Source: Chionoecetes opilio (lineage: Eukaryota; Arthropoda; Malacostraca; Decapoda; Majidae). Taken from it: 64,000 nt of DNA. Shown here one piece after another: positions 1-10,501 of the stretch. The position numbers and the translations under genes are program-made. The stretch spans positions 92,001 through 156,000 of the forward strand of contig JACEEZ010019773.1 in the NCBI GenBank assembly GCA_016584305.1, in the 5' to 3' direction. The notes below the pieces were generated by a model. That model was not told the origin of the DNA, ran no database searches, and worked only from the letters and a program-made list of their open reading frames with translations. The number at the start of each line of letters is the position of its first letter. Position 1 is the first letter of the stretch.

Positions 1-714
1 GAAAGATTTTATATCTTACGGTAATATCAGGATCAAGATCAAGATCAAGTATCGCTAATGAGGTAAATAGTCATATGTACAGATGGAAGAATGGTGTTAG
101 CTAGACGTGTGATGTGTGAGACAGGAGTGGATGAAACTGTGGAGTACTTATGCTGTAAAGTGAACGGTATGAGTATGCTAGAACAAAGATGTTGGAGGTA
201 GTGTTAGGGTAGTGGTAGGAGAAGTCTGAGTGGAAGAATGGCGAGAGATGAGAGACAGGAGTGTGGATAGGCAGATGGAGTACTTGCTGGGGTTGTGTGC
301 TGAGTGGAGGAGTGACAGTCGTGTGGCTGAAAGTGTAAAAGAATACTTAGAGAATTCTTGGAGAGCACGCATGAGAGAGAATGAGAGGCAGGGGGCCCCT
401 CAGTGAGGTGGGACCCCGTATGAATGTGATGCAGAGAGAGTAATGAGGGGGAAATTAAACTCCTAGTTTTGCTTCCCCCTTTTGCTTCTCTCCCAACAGA
501 ATACTACGTGTGTGGGAGAACGCCGGAGCAAAGGCTTCACCTACAGCATCAGCTGGGTGACTCCCAACTTAAGCTCAAGCTCGTAGGTCCTCTCCACTCC
601 TCTTCCTACTCTCCTGTCCTCTAGTTTTGCCCGACCACCCCGGGAGGCTGGTCACAAACCCCCGGCTAACACCCGGTACCCATTCACTGCTGGGTGACTA
701 AATAAGCATTTTTA
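1..714. other. Non-coding flank, no gene recognised
   Basis: I find no convincing gene here. Reading frames are short and look accidental. The only recognisable piece is a SINE body fragment at 622-700. A G/A-rich stretch (about 60-450) and a C/T-rich stretch (about 470-620) are unexplained low-complexity DNA. Confidence 0.5.
622..700 (-). repeat. Truncated tRNA-type SINE, body only
   Basis: The reverse complement matches the body of the SINE at 5283-5540: a CACCCAGCAGTGAATGGGTA block, then GTGTTAGCCGGGGGTTTGTGAC, then a CTCCCGGGGTGGT block, in the same order. The tRNA-like head and the tail are missing. A third body copy lies at 62757-62850. Confidence 0.8.
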
Positions 715-802
715 CAGTGTTTTCAATACCCGAGTTTCGCGATCCTCAAGTTTCGCGCTATGACTTGTGAAGAAATCAAGCGCCAAACTCGGCAGGGTAC
801 TG
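715..802. mobile_element. 88 bp TA-flanked mini-MITE, copy 1
   Basis: It starts CAGTGTTTTCAATACCCGAG after a TA and ends CTCGGCAGGGTACTG before a TA. The interior is made of repeated words such as GAGTTTCGCG and AAGTTTCGCGC. The reverse complement of 62575-62662 matches it end to end at the same length of 88 bp. Two full-length copies with shared ends and a TA target suggest a very short Tigger-type non-autonomous element. It has no coding capacity. Confidence 0.7.
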
Positions 803-1993
803 TACATCTTCCCATATCCAGTACAAACTTGGTCCCAATGATGCCAGATAAAGGGAGTTTCACTGTACTTCCTATAAGCTGATACTATAAGCTCATACTA
901 CCTCCTCAGTGACATGTCTGTATCATTTCCTCACTTTTTTTATTACTCCAATAAAGCTACTTCTCCATTATTAGCGGGGTTTTTTTAACCTTAGCTTTGC
1001 TCTTCATTCAAATCTTCCTAATATATATATATATATATTCTTGAATCGTTCCTTTGGAAGTTTCCATGACCTTGCCAAAATATTCTCAGCTGCTGACTGT
1101 GACATGAATTAATCTTCATGGGTCTCACTTCTTTTGAATTTACCCAACCTATACACTTCTTCAATTCCCTTATCTATTCATGCATTATTCTCTTGGCCTA
1201 CCTTAAATATTTTTTGTGCCATTTTCTTCTCTTTCTCTACTCTAATGTGCATCATGGGCATCACTTCTTTCACCCCATAAAGCCCATCACATTTGTTTTG
1301 TCAAATGCCTCTAACCAAATTTTCAATTTTTTTTATAACTTTCCTTCACCTGATTTTCCAAGATATTCCTGAAATATACCCTCCCCTCTTCTTTTTCCTT
1401 CTTCCATTCCTGGTGCAGCCCTTTCATCTTTCAAATCCTCCGCGCTGCCCTTCATTATGTCTTCATTCTTCTGCATTTTTGCTGTTAAAGGTCCTACCTC
1501 TCCTTCAAATTCATGTTTTCAGCTTTCAATTAATTTATAACCATTAGTTTTCCTTGTATTTTCTCCCTGTTGTTTTTAAGTTCTTGATTTTCAGCTCTCA
1601 GTTCACTTGTCACTTCTTATATTTTCTTCACTCTCTGCCATAGGGTTTCCACAACACTCGCCAGCTCCAAAATTCACCTCCAACCCACCTGCCAACAAGC
1701 AGAAGTTTCAGGACCACTCATCTTATTGGACCTGCTCTAACACAAACTTCTTGAAGAACTGAAGACCGAGCGTGGTGGCACTTGTACTTAAAAGCGTGTG
1801 TGTGTGTGTGTAATGCTTAGGTGTTTGTATATGCAGTGAAGTTTTTTATGAAATTTATGTGAATTACATGAAAATATATTTGTAGCTGTATTCCTTTTCT
1901 ATGCAAGCCAAAGATCAACAATATATCAAATGCTGTATTTCCCTCAGGTTGGCCAAAGTGTTTATAATTGATGACCTTTAAGACACAATTAGG
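803..1993. other. Upstream region of the TATDN2-like gene
   Basis: AT-rich sequence without a recognisable gene. It contains a (TA)n tract near 1020-1038 and a (TG)n tract near 1796-1811. I cannot point to a promoter. Upstream exons or the 5' UTR could lie here unseen. Confidence 0.4.
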
Positions 1994-3853
1994 ATGGAAA
2001 AAAAAGTAAGTCAACAACATAATCTTATTGATGATAATGTAATGATATTCATATGTGACAAATTCTGCCATCGGCAACCAAGTCAAAGCTTTCAATGCTC
2101 GTTACTTATTTTTCAGGCATCTGACTCGGATCCCTTAACCTTTGAAGATGAGCTCAAAGTTTGCATATACTCTCAGGAAGAGGATGACGAGGGAACTGAA
2201 GCTGCAGGTATGAGGAAGAAAGGCTTGCGATCCCACAACACTTTAGAACACTATACAGTTCAGGAACTCACAGAAGCTGGCTGCTTTTCAATGGAATATT
2301 CAATGAATATTTTCGAAGGTGTTGAACATTCTGTTTATAGCCAAGAATGTTCATCTACACAGGTATCTGCAATGAATACATCACAACAATATCCTTGTGC
2401 AAAACAGAATCAGGGTGTTTTAACAGAAACTGATCTAATGCAGTATGCTGACCCACTATACTATGCACCCAAATCTCAGGAAAAGAAGAAAGGTATTTCA
2501 AAATTTCACAGCCCTCAAAAGCTTCATGAAGGACTGGAAGAGAATCCTGCACCTGGCATTGTAAATAAAAGGATAGAAGGAAACGGAAGCATGTCCTTTG
2601 CATTCGGTGAAGCTTATGATAATTATGCTCTCCAGCACAACTCATGTCATAGTAATAATAGCAATTGTGTCAAAGGCATATCTGTTAATGAAGCATTGTG
2701 TGAAACCAAACGGAATAATGGATGTCAGTACGTAGCAATGAAGGAAAACATTTTAAATGTCGATGATATAAACTCACCCAAGAATTCAAACATGAGCATT
2801 ACCAGTACACTTGGGTCTGAGGCTGATTGTTCATCTGATAGTAACCTGTTAAAGGCATGGAAAGAGATGGATTATCATCATCAAAAGTGGAGCAAACAGT
2901 GTTATAAACCTATCAATAAAAAAATATCTCCTAAAAAGCTGTATGAAAACCACCATCTGGAAAGCAAAAAGGATAAATCTTTGAAAATAACAATACAAAA
3001 TATGCAGCATACTGGTCAGCCCTCTGCATCACATAAGGTTAGGACAGAATCTCAAGAACAGACCACAAATCAAACTGTTATGCCGTATTTCGAGGCTGCC
3101 CCATCCCCACTACATGACGGAGGATGCCAAAGATCTGCCTTACCCATCTGTGACTTGGCCAAGTCCCATTCGTCTGCCACAGCAGGTTTTGCAACATCAC
3201 CCTCAAACTTTAATACAGTGAAAGAAAACCTTTCATACGAAGGCACTGATAGCAACTGGTTTGTTGGTTGGAATGAGGACAATAGACCTAAAAACAAGAA
3301 CACTGATCCTACATGGATAATATCAGATGAGCTAGAGAATGAATACTCGAGAGAGACAGACTCTATAAGCCTAGAAGAATGGAATACTGCTCCATTTGGA
3401 GCAGTCAAGAGACACCAAGAAGAAAAGAACAGCACCTCCTTGAGTTTGAGGAAGACCCCAAGGAGATCACTTGACTGGCCACCATGCAGCAGCAGTACTA
3501 CCTCTGAGACTTCCGCACACCCTTTCAAGGATTTGGGTGCTGGCCCCCAGAGCTGGAGGAAGACCCCAAGGAGATCACTTGACTGGCCACCTTGCAGCAG
3601 CAGCAGCACTACCTCTGAGATTTCCGCACACCCTTTCAAGGATTTGGGTGCTGGCCCCCTGAGCTGGAGGAAGACCCCAAGGAGATCACTTGACTGGCCA
3701 CCTTGCAGCAGCAGCAGCACTACCTCTGAGACTAACGTACACCCTTTCAAGGATTTGGGTGCTGGCGTCCTGAGCTGGAGGGAAGTCCCTAGACCTTCAA
3801 TGGATTGGCCTCAATACAACCCACTCAGCAAACTCTTTCAGAACAAAGGGAAG
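1994..3853 (+). CDS. TATDN2: TATDN2-like TatD nuclease, N-terminal exon(s)
   Basis: A 620-codon open stretch ends at a splice donor (AAG|GTAAAT). It encodes a long, polar, Ser/Asn/Lys-rich, probably disordered N-terminal region, including the run ASDSDPLTFEDELKVCIY and a tandem block near the end. Human TATDN2 has the same plan: a long disordered N-terminus followed by a TatD metal-dependent nuclease domain. The identification rests mainly on the exon at 16397-16597, which joins in phase 0. Inside this stretch, ATGGAAAAAAAA is followed at 2006 by the consensus donor GTAAGT, and TTTTTTCAG precedes 2117. The spliced form would therefore be a four-codon exon 1994-2005 plus exon 2117-3853. The intervening 37 codons are open, so retention would still give protein. 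Known for the family: TatD proteins are 3' exonucleases, and human TATDN2 has been linked to R-loop RNA processing. The start at 1994 is a guess; an upstream coding exon is possible. Confidence 0.75.
3447..3790 (+). repeat. Coding tandem repeat, 108-111 bp units
   Basis: Three near-identical units and a fourth diverged one start near 3447, 3555, 3666 and 3777. Each encodes about 36-37 residues opening RKTPRRSLDWPPCSSS and ending HPFKDLGAG. Unit lengths are multiples of three, so copy-number change keeps the reading frame. High nucleotide identity implies recent expansion. It lies in the disordered part just before the TatD domain exon. The CAG run inside the units varies by one codon. Confidence 0.95.
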
Positions 3854-5034
3854 GTAAATACAGTCAGCTTATTATTTATATAATCATTGTTCATCCATCC
3901 TCTTTGATTTGTTTGCTTAGCAACTCATATATATGTATTTAAGTCTAGCTACAAATTATATGTTACAGATATACAGTCAACCCTCATTTAACTGACTAAA
4001 AGGGGGGAGAAGTGGTCCGTTAAAGCCGATTGTCCGTTACAGAGAGGGTATTTTCCCAAGGCTGTGAAAATATAGGAAAAATTGTGAAATAATCACAAAC
4101 AACACAACCAGACCGTGTAGCTATGTTGGGAGGTAAACGGTGACTGGCGCTACATGCTGGATTTGGTCCGCTACGACACGCTGTGAAATAAATGAAAAAT
4201 AATCACAAACACAACCAGACCGTGTAACTATGTTGGGAGGTAAACAGTGACTGGCGCTACATCAGGGATTGGCACACTCCATAACTGTTCAGAACTGGTA
4301 ATAGGAGAGGTAGTAAGTATCCAGGCTCGCTCATTACCATGAGGCTCATTACCATTATGGGCATGATTATGATTTGATTTTGATTATCATCCGGAATAAT
4401 TTTTTTATTATGATTAGATTATGATTACTCGTTTTTTCCTTTTTATGATTAGGATTTGATTATGATTATTTCGCTTTACGTATTTGTGATTAGGATTAGA
4501 TTTTTTCTATTATTGCTTGATTATGATTAGATTATGATTATAATCACATTTTATTGTGATTATTTGTACACAGTAATGTATTATTGAGGTCATTTTTTTG
4601 TTCAGGTATACATTAGTCAAGTGTTTTTTATTGCAATTGACACTAGCTTAAAGGAAACCACATCTAATTGGTGCATTTTGCTTCTTTATATTTGAGTAAT
4701 ATAAATAACTTACCTACACTATTTATATCAACTTACAAACTATTGTTATAAAAAAATTACAATACCATTGGATATTAAGAAACACTGAGACTACTATCGG
4801 TTTCCTGAGGAAATTTTGCATCGCATTAGTATACATTTATAACTGTAATGTAAGTACAAGTATTCGAAAACAAGGGTTAAGTAAAACAGAGCATAAACAT
4901 TTTCTCACGCTTGTTTGGCTTCATCATCTCATTGTTCGGCTACTTATGATCACATTAAATTTCTAAGTACACTTCCTGAATCTGCACACTTTTCTGACTA
5001 TAACGGTATAGGATACGTCCCAGTGTGAAAATAT

Positions 5035-5271
5035 CTAGAGGGTCAAAATAGTAATTTGAACTTTGTTTTGCTTACATCTCAGCCGCCGCGTCGCCCTCTC
5101 ATGGAGCAAGCGACGGTTGAACTTTTTCTGCGGGGGTACAACAAGAGAAAAGTAACCGCTTGCAAGCGAAATTTCTCTTGCTCCCCCGCAGAAAATGTCT
5201 TTAGTTAGTGTCATGCTTTGCAAACATGCTTGGACCTGGAACATATATATAGGAACATATATATATAACAT
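5035..5271. other. hAT interior, unassigned inverted-repeat DNA
   Basis: The open frame here looks accidental. A TTTTCTGCGGGGG block near 5126 and its reverse complement CCCCCGCAGAAAA near 5182, with AAGCGACGGTT and AACCGCTTGC just outside and inside, form a local imperfect stem. I do not recognise a family. Confidence 0.4.
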
Positions 5272-5282
5272 AACATACAGGT

Positions 5283-5540
5283 ACTCCGTGGTGTAGTGGT
5301 TAGCACGCTCGGCTCACAACCGAGAAGTCCCGGGTTCGATCCCCGGGCGGAGCGAAGACAGATGGGTGGTCTTTCTTAAAACCCGAGCCCCTGTCCACCC
5401 AGCAGTGAATGGGTACCAGGTGTTAGCCGGGGGTTTGTGACCCCCCTCCCGGGGTGGTGGCTTCGGCCAACACTAACCTGCAGCGGTAGATCACTATGGC
5501 TCTGAAGAATTGTATATCCTCTAAACAAACAAACAAATAT
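5283..5540 (+). repeat. tRNA-derived SINE with a Val(CAC)-like head
   Basis: Positions 5283-5353 fold as a tRNA cloverleaf: acceptor arms ACTCCGT and GCGGAGC (six of seven pairs), D-arm box TGGTGTAGTGGTTAGCACGC, anticodon stem CTCGG/CCGAG around loop CTCACAA (anticodon CAC), and T-arm CCGGG-TTCGATC-CCCGG. It is not called a tRNA gene because a conserved roughly 170 bp body and an (AAAC)n-like tail (5523-5537) follow. Body-only copies recur at 622-700 and 62757-62850. The RNA polymerase III A and B boxes look intact. Confidence 0.85.
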
Positions 5541-6901
5541 ATGAAATTGGCAAATTTATTTTGGAGAAATAGAATTGCTACATGGAAAATACAATGAAAT
5601 AATCACAATAATCACATTTTAATCATTGATTATTATGAAGAAAAATATGATTATGATTTGATTATGATTAAAGCTGCAGCTTGATATTTGATTATGATTT
5701 GATTATGATTATACCTGTTGCTTAACTTTTTATTATGATTTGATTATGATTATGTGATTATTATCACAGCCTTTGATTATGATTTTTTGGATTAATAATC
5801 ATAATCATGCCCATGTCTGCTCATTACTGCTTGGTATGCTATGCAATATCATTATTCTAGTTGAAAATAGACATATAACCGCATTTTAATGGCTATTATT
5901 ATTCATATATATGAGTAAAGATATGAAAATACAAGCAAGACGCTCATCCACGTCTGGCAGCGTGGCCGCAGCAGCAGCAGCAGGATCATGAGACATTACA
6001 ATCACCCAAAATGAGATAAAAAGAAAGAAAAAGTCTCCAGTAAAGTGATGAGTTAACCCTAAAATATAAGTGTTTTTTCTCACCGTCTGGCTAGTGAAAG
6101 ATAAACAAATTATCACAACTTAAAGAAAGAAAACTAAAGAAAGGGCTACAGAGTGGCAAAGTAAGAGATGTGTCAAGCTCGAGCTCGAACTTGACAGACC
6201 TACAAAGCGATCCTAAGCATAAGAGGTCACAAGAAGAAGAACAAGACAGACACAGGCCGTGGCTGTCAAAGGTATTGCTTATTATCATGACTTGCTCATT
6301 ATTATATATATATTATATGGTTGTGATGAGCTGTTCTATATACGTGTCACTATTTAGGTCAGTGTAGCACCGAGTGCACCTTAAATAAGGGTGATTTAAG
6401 GTGTTGAGGTGACAGGGAGACAGCCTTGCAACGCCCACCCCATAACACTAATAATCACTATTTTAAACAATACACACCTTCTACCACTAAATCACCAGCA
6501 ATACAGGCTCCTTCCTTAAATATCTTAATATCTGATACATCAAAACTCCTTAAAACCCAAGCATTCCAAAATAAAATGAGAAAATAATAAATTATGTTGA
6601 GTTGACAATTCGAGTGGCAATAAGTGGTCTGGCATGCCATTCTTGCTCGCAAATTGTCACGCAAATGGAGTCCGTTAAATCGAGGGTCGACTGTACTGTC
6701 ATCCATCTATATTACATATATCATGGTCTCTCACGTTTGGTGATTAAATTAGTCTTGCCAAACCATCGCCAAAAGTTAATTTCGCCAAACGCGAATAGTA
6801 CTTTCAATGGGAAAATTAACCATTAGTCTTTGACGAGGTCCGAGTTCACCCTTTTGACCTCCATTTTCGTACTTTAACTGCTTAAAAGCAAAGACATTAT
6901 A

Positions 6902-7363
6902 CAGGGTAGTCCCGAAGATACGAGCAGTTAGATTCCACCTGGCATACTCGTAAAGCGAAATCTCGTATAGCGAAATACATAACTAATGGTAAAATATAGG
7001 TTTGGTTCCAGGACCCCATCAAAGACATGTTTTTCAAGCTAAAACAACTGTAGCGGTCCCAAGGTTGGGGCCGCACACGCTGCCTGCTGGTTAAAGGGGG
7101 ATTTTGGTTGACCCCAGTCAGGTCACCCCCAATCAAGGCGTGACCTGAAGAGTAATTAGCCAGGTGTGCGGCCTGACCTTTAGGGGTAATTAGACAGATG
7201 TGCGGCCCCAACCTTGGGACCCCTACAAAACTATTCCAAACACATTGTTTGAATGTCTTAGCATTGGATTTTCGATCTCGTATATTGAAAATAGACCCTA
7301 ATTTACTCAGCTCGTATCATTGATTTCTCGTAGACCGAATGCTCGTATAACGGGACTTCCCTA
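6902..7363 (+). mobile_element. Tigger-type MITE (family 6), compact copy
   Basis: Left end CAGGGTAGTCCCGAAGATAC and right end CGTATAACGGGACTTCCCTA, flanked by TA (6900-6901, 7364-7365). The subterminal word ATACGAG/CTCGTAT is repeated. This family recurs at 14656, 22022, 26146, 52052 and 61329, and as a 3' part ending at 10499. A smaller fold-back insert occupies 7050-7226. Confidence 0.85.
7050..7226. mobile_element. 177 bp fold-back insert in the MITE
   Basis: Its ends, GTAGCGGTCCCAAGGTTGGG and the near-exact reverse complement ending CCAACCTTGGGACCCCTAC, form arms of about 28 bp. It interrupts MITE sequence that is continuous in other copies. Related, partly tandem-duplicated forms lie at 14820-15068 and 61690-61940. 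I could not define a clean target duplication. Confidence 0.65.
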
Positions 7364-7616
7364 TACATGAAACATTAACAGCAATACAAAAGACAATAGA
7401 TAATAGATAACAGATGTTATTTACCATGAATTATTTAGAGTTAGGAGCCGGTGTAATGCATAATACTAAGAAAAACAAGAGCTGGGTCAACAAGGTAGAG
7501 ATTGCTGCTGCCACGATGGCCGTCAGATGTAAACATCACCTCCTTCCCATTGCCGCTCTCCACTATAAAACGTCTGATATCTCAGGTCTGCCGCTCCACC
7601 ACCACGTGATGACACT

Positions 7617-7865
7617 TCCCCCGTGACTCCCTACCCACTACTCCCATCAGCACGTGGTAACACCCCCACCCCCAACCAGCACCACGCCTCCCCCCCCCCC
7701 CCCCCCCCGTTTCCCCACCAACACCAACACCCCCTTCTTTATTACAACCCCCCTCCCCCGTTTCCCCCATCAGCCATCACCAACACAACCCTGTTTCTCC
7801 CACCTTCATCTCTATAGTCCCCCTTCCTTCTCCATCACCATGGCAACCCCCACCCACGTGTGGGG
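7617..7865. repeat. C-rich minisatellite
   Basis: A C-rich tract with a 19-base poly-C at 7690-7708 and repeats of ACACCCCC/CACCAACA type. The reverse complement of a similar G-rich tract lies at 26905-27290, next to the same 222 bp TCGTG repeat. Open frames rich in Pro/Thr across it are composition artefacts. Confidence 0.8.
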
Positions 7866-7872
7866 CTAGCTC

Positions 7873-8094
7873 TTGACGCTATCGTGGTACGTTCATGGCA
7901 CTCGTGGTTATCGTAGCTCTATCGTGACGACAAAATGACCGTTTATTTTCCATTCGTGACATAGTCTTACAGCTGTCATGACTCCATCGTGACCATCTTA
8001 CGACCGTCATGACACATACGTACAGGCAGCGTGACATTGTTGTGAGGCTATTGTGGTCTGCGTTTTTCGTGGTTAAATTTCACGATAGCGTCAA
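7873..8094. repeat. 222 bp TATCGTGG-word repeat, copy 1
   Basis: Bounded by TTGACGCTATCGTG and its reverse complement CACGATAGCGTCAA. The interior reiterates words of the type TATCGTGG, CATCGTGAC and GTCATGAC. A 223 bp copy in the opposite orientation is at 26659-26881, sharing the outside flank TAATCAAATTGGTGGCG. Probably a small TIR element carried inside MITE family 6. Confidence 0.7.
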
Positions 8095-8251
8095 TAATCA
8101 AATTGGTGGCGCTATCGTGGTTCGATTATGGAATGTGTGAAGGGAGCTTGATACAATAGACTCGAGAGGGTAGGGTAGGGTAGGGACAAGGGAGGGGTGC
8201 GCAGACCTCTTCCACTGCCCACAAACTCGTCTGCGCATCTGAATCATTGTA

Positions 8252-8317
8252 CAGTCAAACCTCAATATAACGGACCTCGATGTAACGGACTTCGGATGTA
8301 ACGGACTTCATTTGCGT

Positions 8318-8379
<62 letters not shown>

Positions 8380-9441
8380 GTATTAAACCGCTTATCGCCG
8401 CTCGAATTGTCAACTCAACATAATTGTATTATTTTCTCATTTTACTTTGGAATGCTTGGGTTTTAAGGAGTTTTGGTGTATCACATATTAAGATATATAA
8501 GGAAGGAGCCTGTGTTGCTAGTGATTTAGTGGTAGAGGCTGTGTATTGTTTAAAATAGTGACTATTAGTGTTATGGCGTGGCTGCTGCTACGTCTCGCCT
8601 ATCACCTCAACACCCTAAATCACCCTTATCTAAGGTGACACGCAGTGCTACACTGACCTAAATAGTGACACGTGTATAGAACTGCACTTCACAACCATAT
8701 AATATATATAATAATGAGCATTAGTCATGATAATAAGCAATACCTTTGGAAGCCACGGCTGAATCTGGCTCGTAGTTTGTTTACCTTTCACTAGAACTTG
8801 AGCTTGACTAGCCAGACGGTGAGAGAAAGCATCAACATTTTAGGGATAACCCATCACTTTAAGGGAGACCTTTTCTTCCTTTTTATTTATTTTGGGGTGA
8901 TTATAATGTCTCATGATGCTGCTGCCGCGGCTGTGCTGCCGGGCATGGATGAGCGCCTTGAAAGTATTTTCATATCTTTACTCATATGTATGAATAATAG
9001 CAATTCAAATGTGAGTATATGTCTACATTCAACTAGAATAATTAAATTTCATAGCATACCAAGCAGTAATGAGCGAGCCTGGATACTTACTACCTCTCCT
9101 AATACCAGTCCCGAACAGTCGTGGGCGAGTGTGCCAAATCCCTGATGTAGCGCTAGTCACTGTTTACCTCCCAACATAGCTACATGGTCTGGTTGTGTTT
9201 GAGATTATTTCTCATTTATTTCACGTGTAGGAGCGGACCAAATTCAGCATGTAGTGCCAGTCACTGTTTACCTCCAAACATTGCTACACAGTCTGGTTGT
9301 GTGTGATTATTTCTCATTTATTTCACTTTTTTTTTCTTCATATTTTTCCACCCTTGGGAAAATGCCCTCGCTATAACAGACAATCGCCATTAACGGACCA
9401 CTCCTCCCACCCCTTTAGTCCGTTATATCGAGGTTTGACTG
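8252..9441. mobile_element. Tigger-type MITE (family 1), 1190 bp
   Basis: Ends CAGTCAAACCTCAATATAAC and GTTATATCGAGGTTTGACTG; TA on both sides (8250-8251, 9442-9443). Removal restores the flank seen uninterrupted at 27388-27410 in another copy of the host. It contains a 57-base poly-T run (8321-8377). The open frame at 8798-9145 shows no protein-like conservation and is taken as chance. Confidence 0.85.
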
Positions 9442-9589
9442 TACATCGTCCAGGTATGTGAATTTTTGTAGGCCACACTGTCGTACCGAGCCACCAGAAT
9501 TATCATATTTTCAGATTGATTATCGTACAGTCTTAGGTAAAATCATATAGTCAGTAAATGACTTTATAATTTTAGTAAATAACTTGGTA

Positions 9590-10366
9590 CAGTCAAACCT
9601 CGATATAACGGACTAAAGGGGGGGAGGAGGAGTCCGTTATAGCCGATTGTCCGTTTTAGCGAGGGTATTTTCCCAAGGGGGGAAAATATATATGAAAAAA
9701 CCGGAAAAATTGTGAAATAAATGAGAAATAATTACAAACACAACCAGACTGTGTAGCTATGTTGGGAGGTAAACAGTGACTGGCACTACATGCTGAATTT
9801 GGTCCGCTCCTACACGTGAAATAAATGAGAAATAATCACAAACACAACCAGAACGTGTAGCTAGTCAAGCTCAAGCTCTAGTGAAAGGTAAACAAATTAC
9901 GAGCCAGATTCAGCCGTGGCTTCCAAAGGTATTGCTTATTATCATGACTAATGCTCATTATTATATATATTATATGGTTGTGAACTGCAGTTCTATACAC
10001 GTGTCACTATTTAGGTCAGTGTAGCACTGCGTGTCGCCTTAGATAAGGGTGATTTAGGGTGTTGAGGTGACAGGGAGACGTAGCAGCGGCCACGCCATAA
10101 CAATAATAGTCACTATTTTAAACAATACACACCTTCTACCACTAAATCACTAGCAACACAGGCTCCTTCCTTATAATATTATATTTTAATATGTGATACA
10201 TCAAAACTCCTTAAAACCCAAGCATTCTAAAATAAAATTAGAAAATAATACAATAATGTTGAGTTGTCAATTCGAGCGGCGATAAGCGGTCTAATATGCA
10301 AAAAAAAAAAAAAGTCACGCAAATGGAGTCCGTTATATCCGATGTCCGTTATATTGAGGTTTGACT
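9590..10366. mobile_element. Tigger-type MITE (family 1), 777 bp
   Basis: Starts CAGTCAAACCTCGATATAAC after TA (9588-9589) and ends ATATTGAGGTTTGACT. The last G and one target base are missing. It sits in the AACTTGGTAATTTTACTC block of MITE family 6, which is continuous near 23212 and 27583. Confidence 0.8.
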
Positions 10367-10501
10367 AATTTTACTCACCCCAGTTTGAATGTCGTAGCAT
10401 TGGATTTTCGATCTCGTATATTGAAAATAGACCCTAATTTACACATCTCGTATCATTGGATTCTCGTATATCGAATGCTCGTATAACGGGACCTCCCTGT
10501 A

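Larger units (their letters stand above)
4353..5819. mobile_element. Non-autonomous hAT-like element with GATTATGATT arms
   Basis: The right end reads CAGACATGGGCATGATTATG inwards and the left end CATTATGGGCATGATTATG. An 8 bp target duplication CTCATTAC flanks it (4345-4352, 5820-5827). Other copies of the host MITE show the uninterrupted site with CTCATTAC once. About 250 bp inside each end is packed with TTTGATTATGATT repeats, candidate transposase-binding boxes. No transposase is seen. It carries a tRNA-type SINE at 5283-5540. Confidence 0.85.
3974..6693. mobile_element. Tigger-type MITE (family 1), host of a hAT
   Basis: Left end CAGTCAACCCTCATTTAACT and right end TTAAATCGAGGGTCGACTG are imperfect inverted repeats, each flanked by TA (3972-3973, 6694-6695). 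Subterminal DNA repeats the word CCGTTA/TAACGG several times. Other copies or partial copies are at 8252-9441, 9590-10366, 11008-11733 and 36903-37692. It has no intact coding region. The autonomous relative is suggested by the transposase fragment at 11008-11294. A hAT element splits this copy at 4353-5819. Confidence 0.8.
8150..10499 (+). mobile_element. 3' part of MITE family 6 with two nested MITEs
   Basis: It runs from the GACTCGAGAGGGTAGGGTAG block to the right end CGTATAACGGGACCTCCCTG followed by TA (10500-10501). The same order of internal blocks is seen at 22430-23343 and 27298-27721. It is split by family 1 MITEs at 8252-9441 and 9590-10366. The left end is not found as such; the C-rich and TCGTG repeats at 7617-8094 may be its interior. 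Confidence 0.7.

Noticed and set aside
2355..2645. Minus-strand frame with LDQFLLKHP, similar to the Tigger tail LDRFLLKHP
   Set aside because: It is antisense to the TATDN2-like exon, and the surrounding sequence shows no Tigger similarity. A nine-residue match of low-complexity character is taken as chance.
5283..5354. Stand-alone tRNA-Val(CAC) gene
   Set aside because: A conserved SINE body and tail follow directly, body-only copies recur elsewhere, and one acceptor pair is mismatched.
8798..9145. 115-codon open frame in a MITE
   Set aside because: The same region in other family 1 copies (5880-6116, 11300-11560, 52300-52470) has stops and indels in all frames, so it is not under coding constraint.
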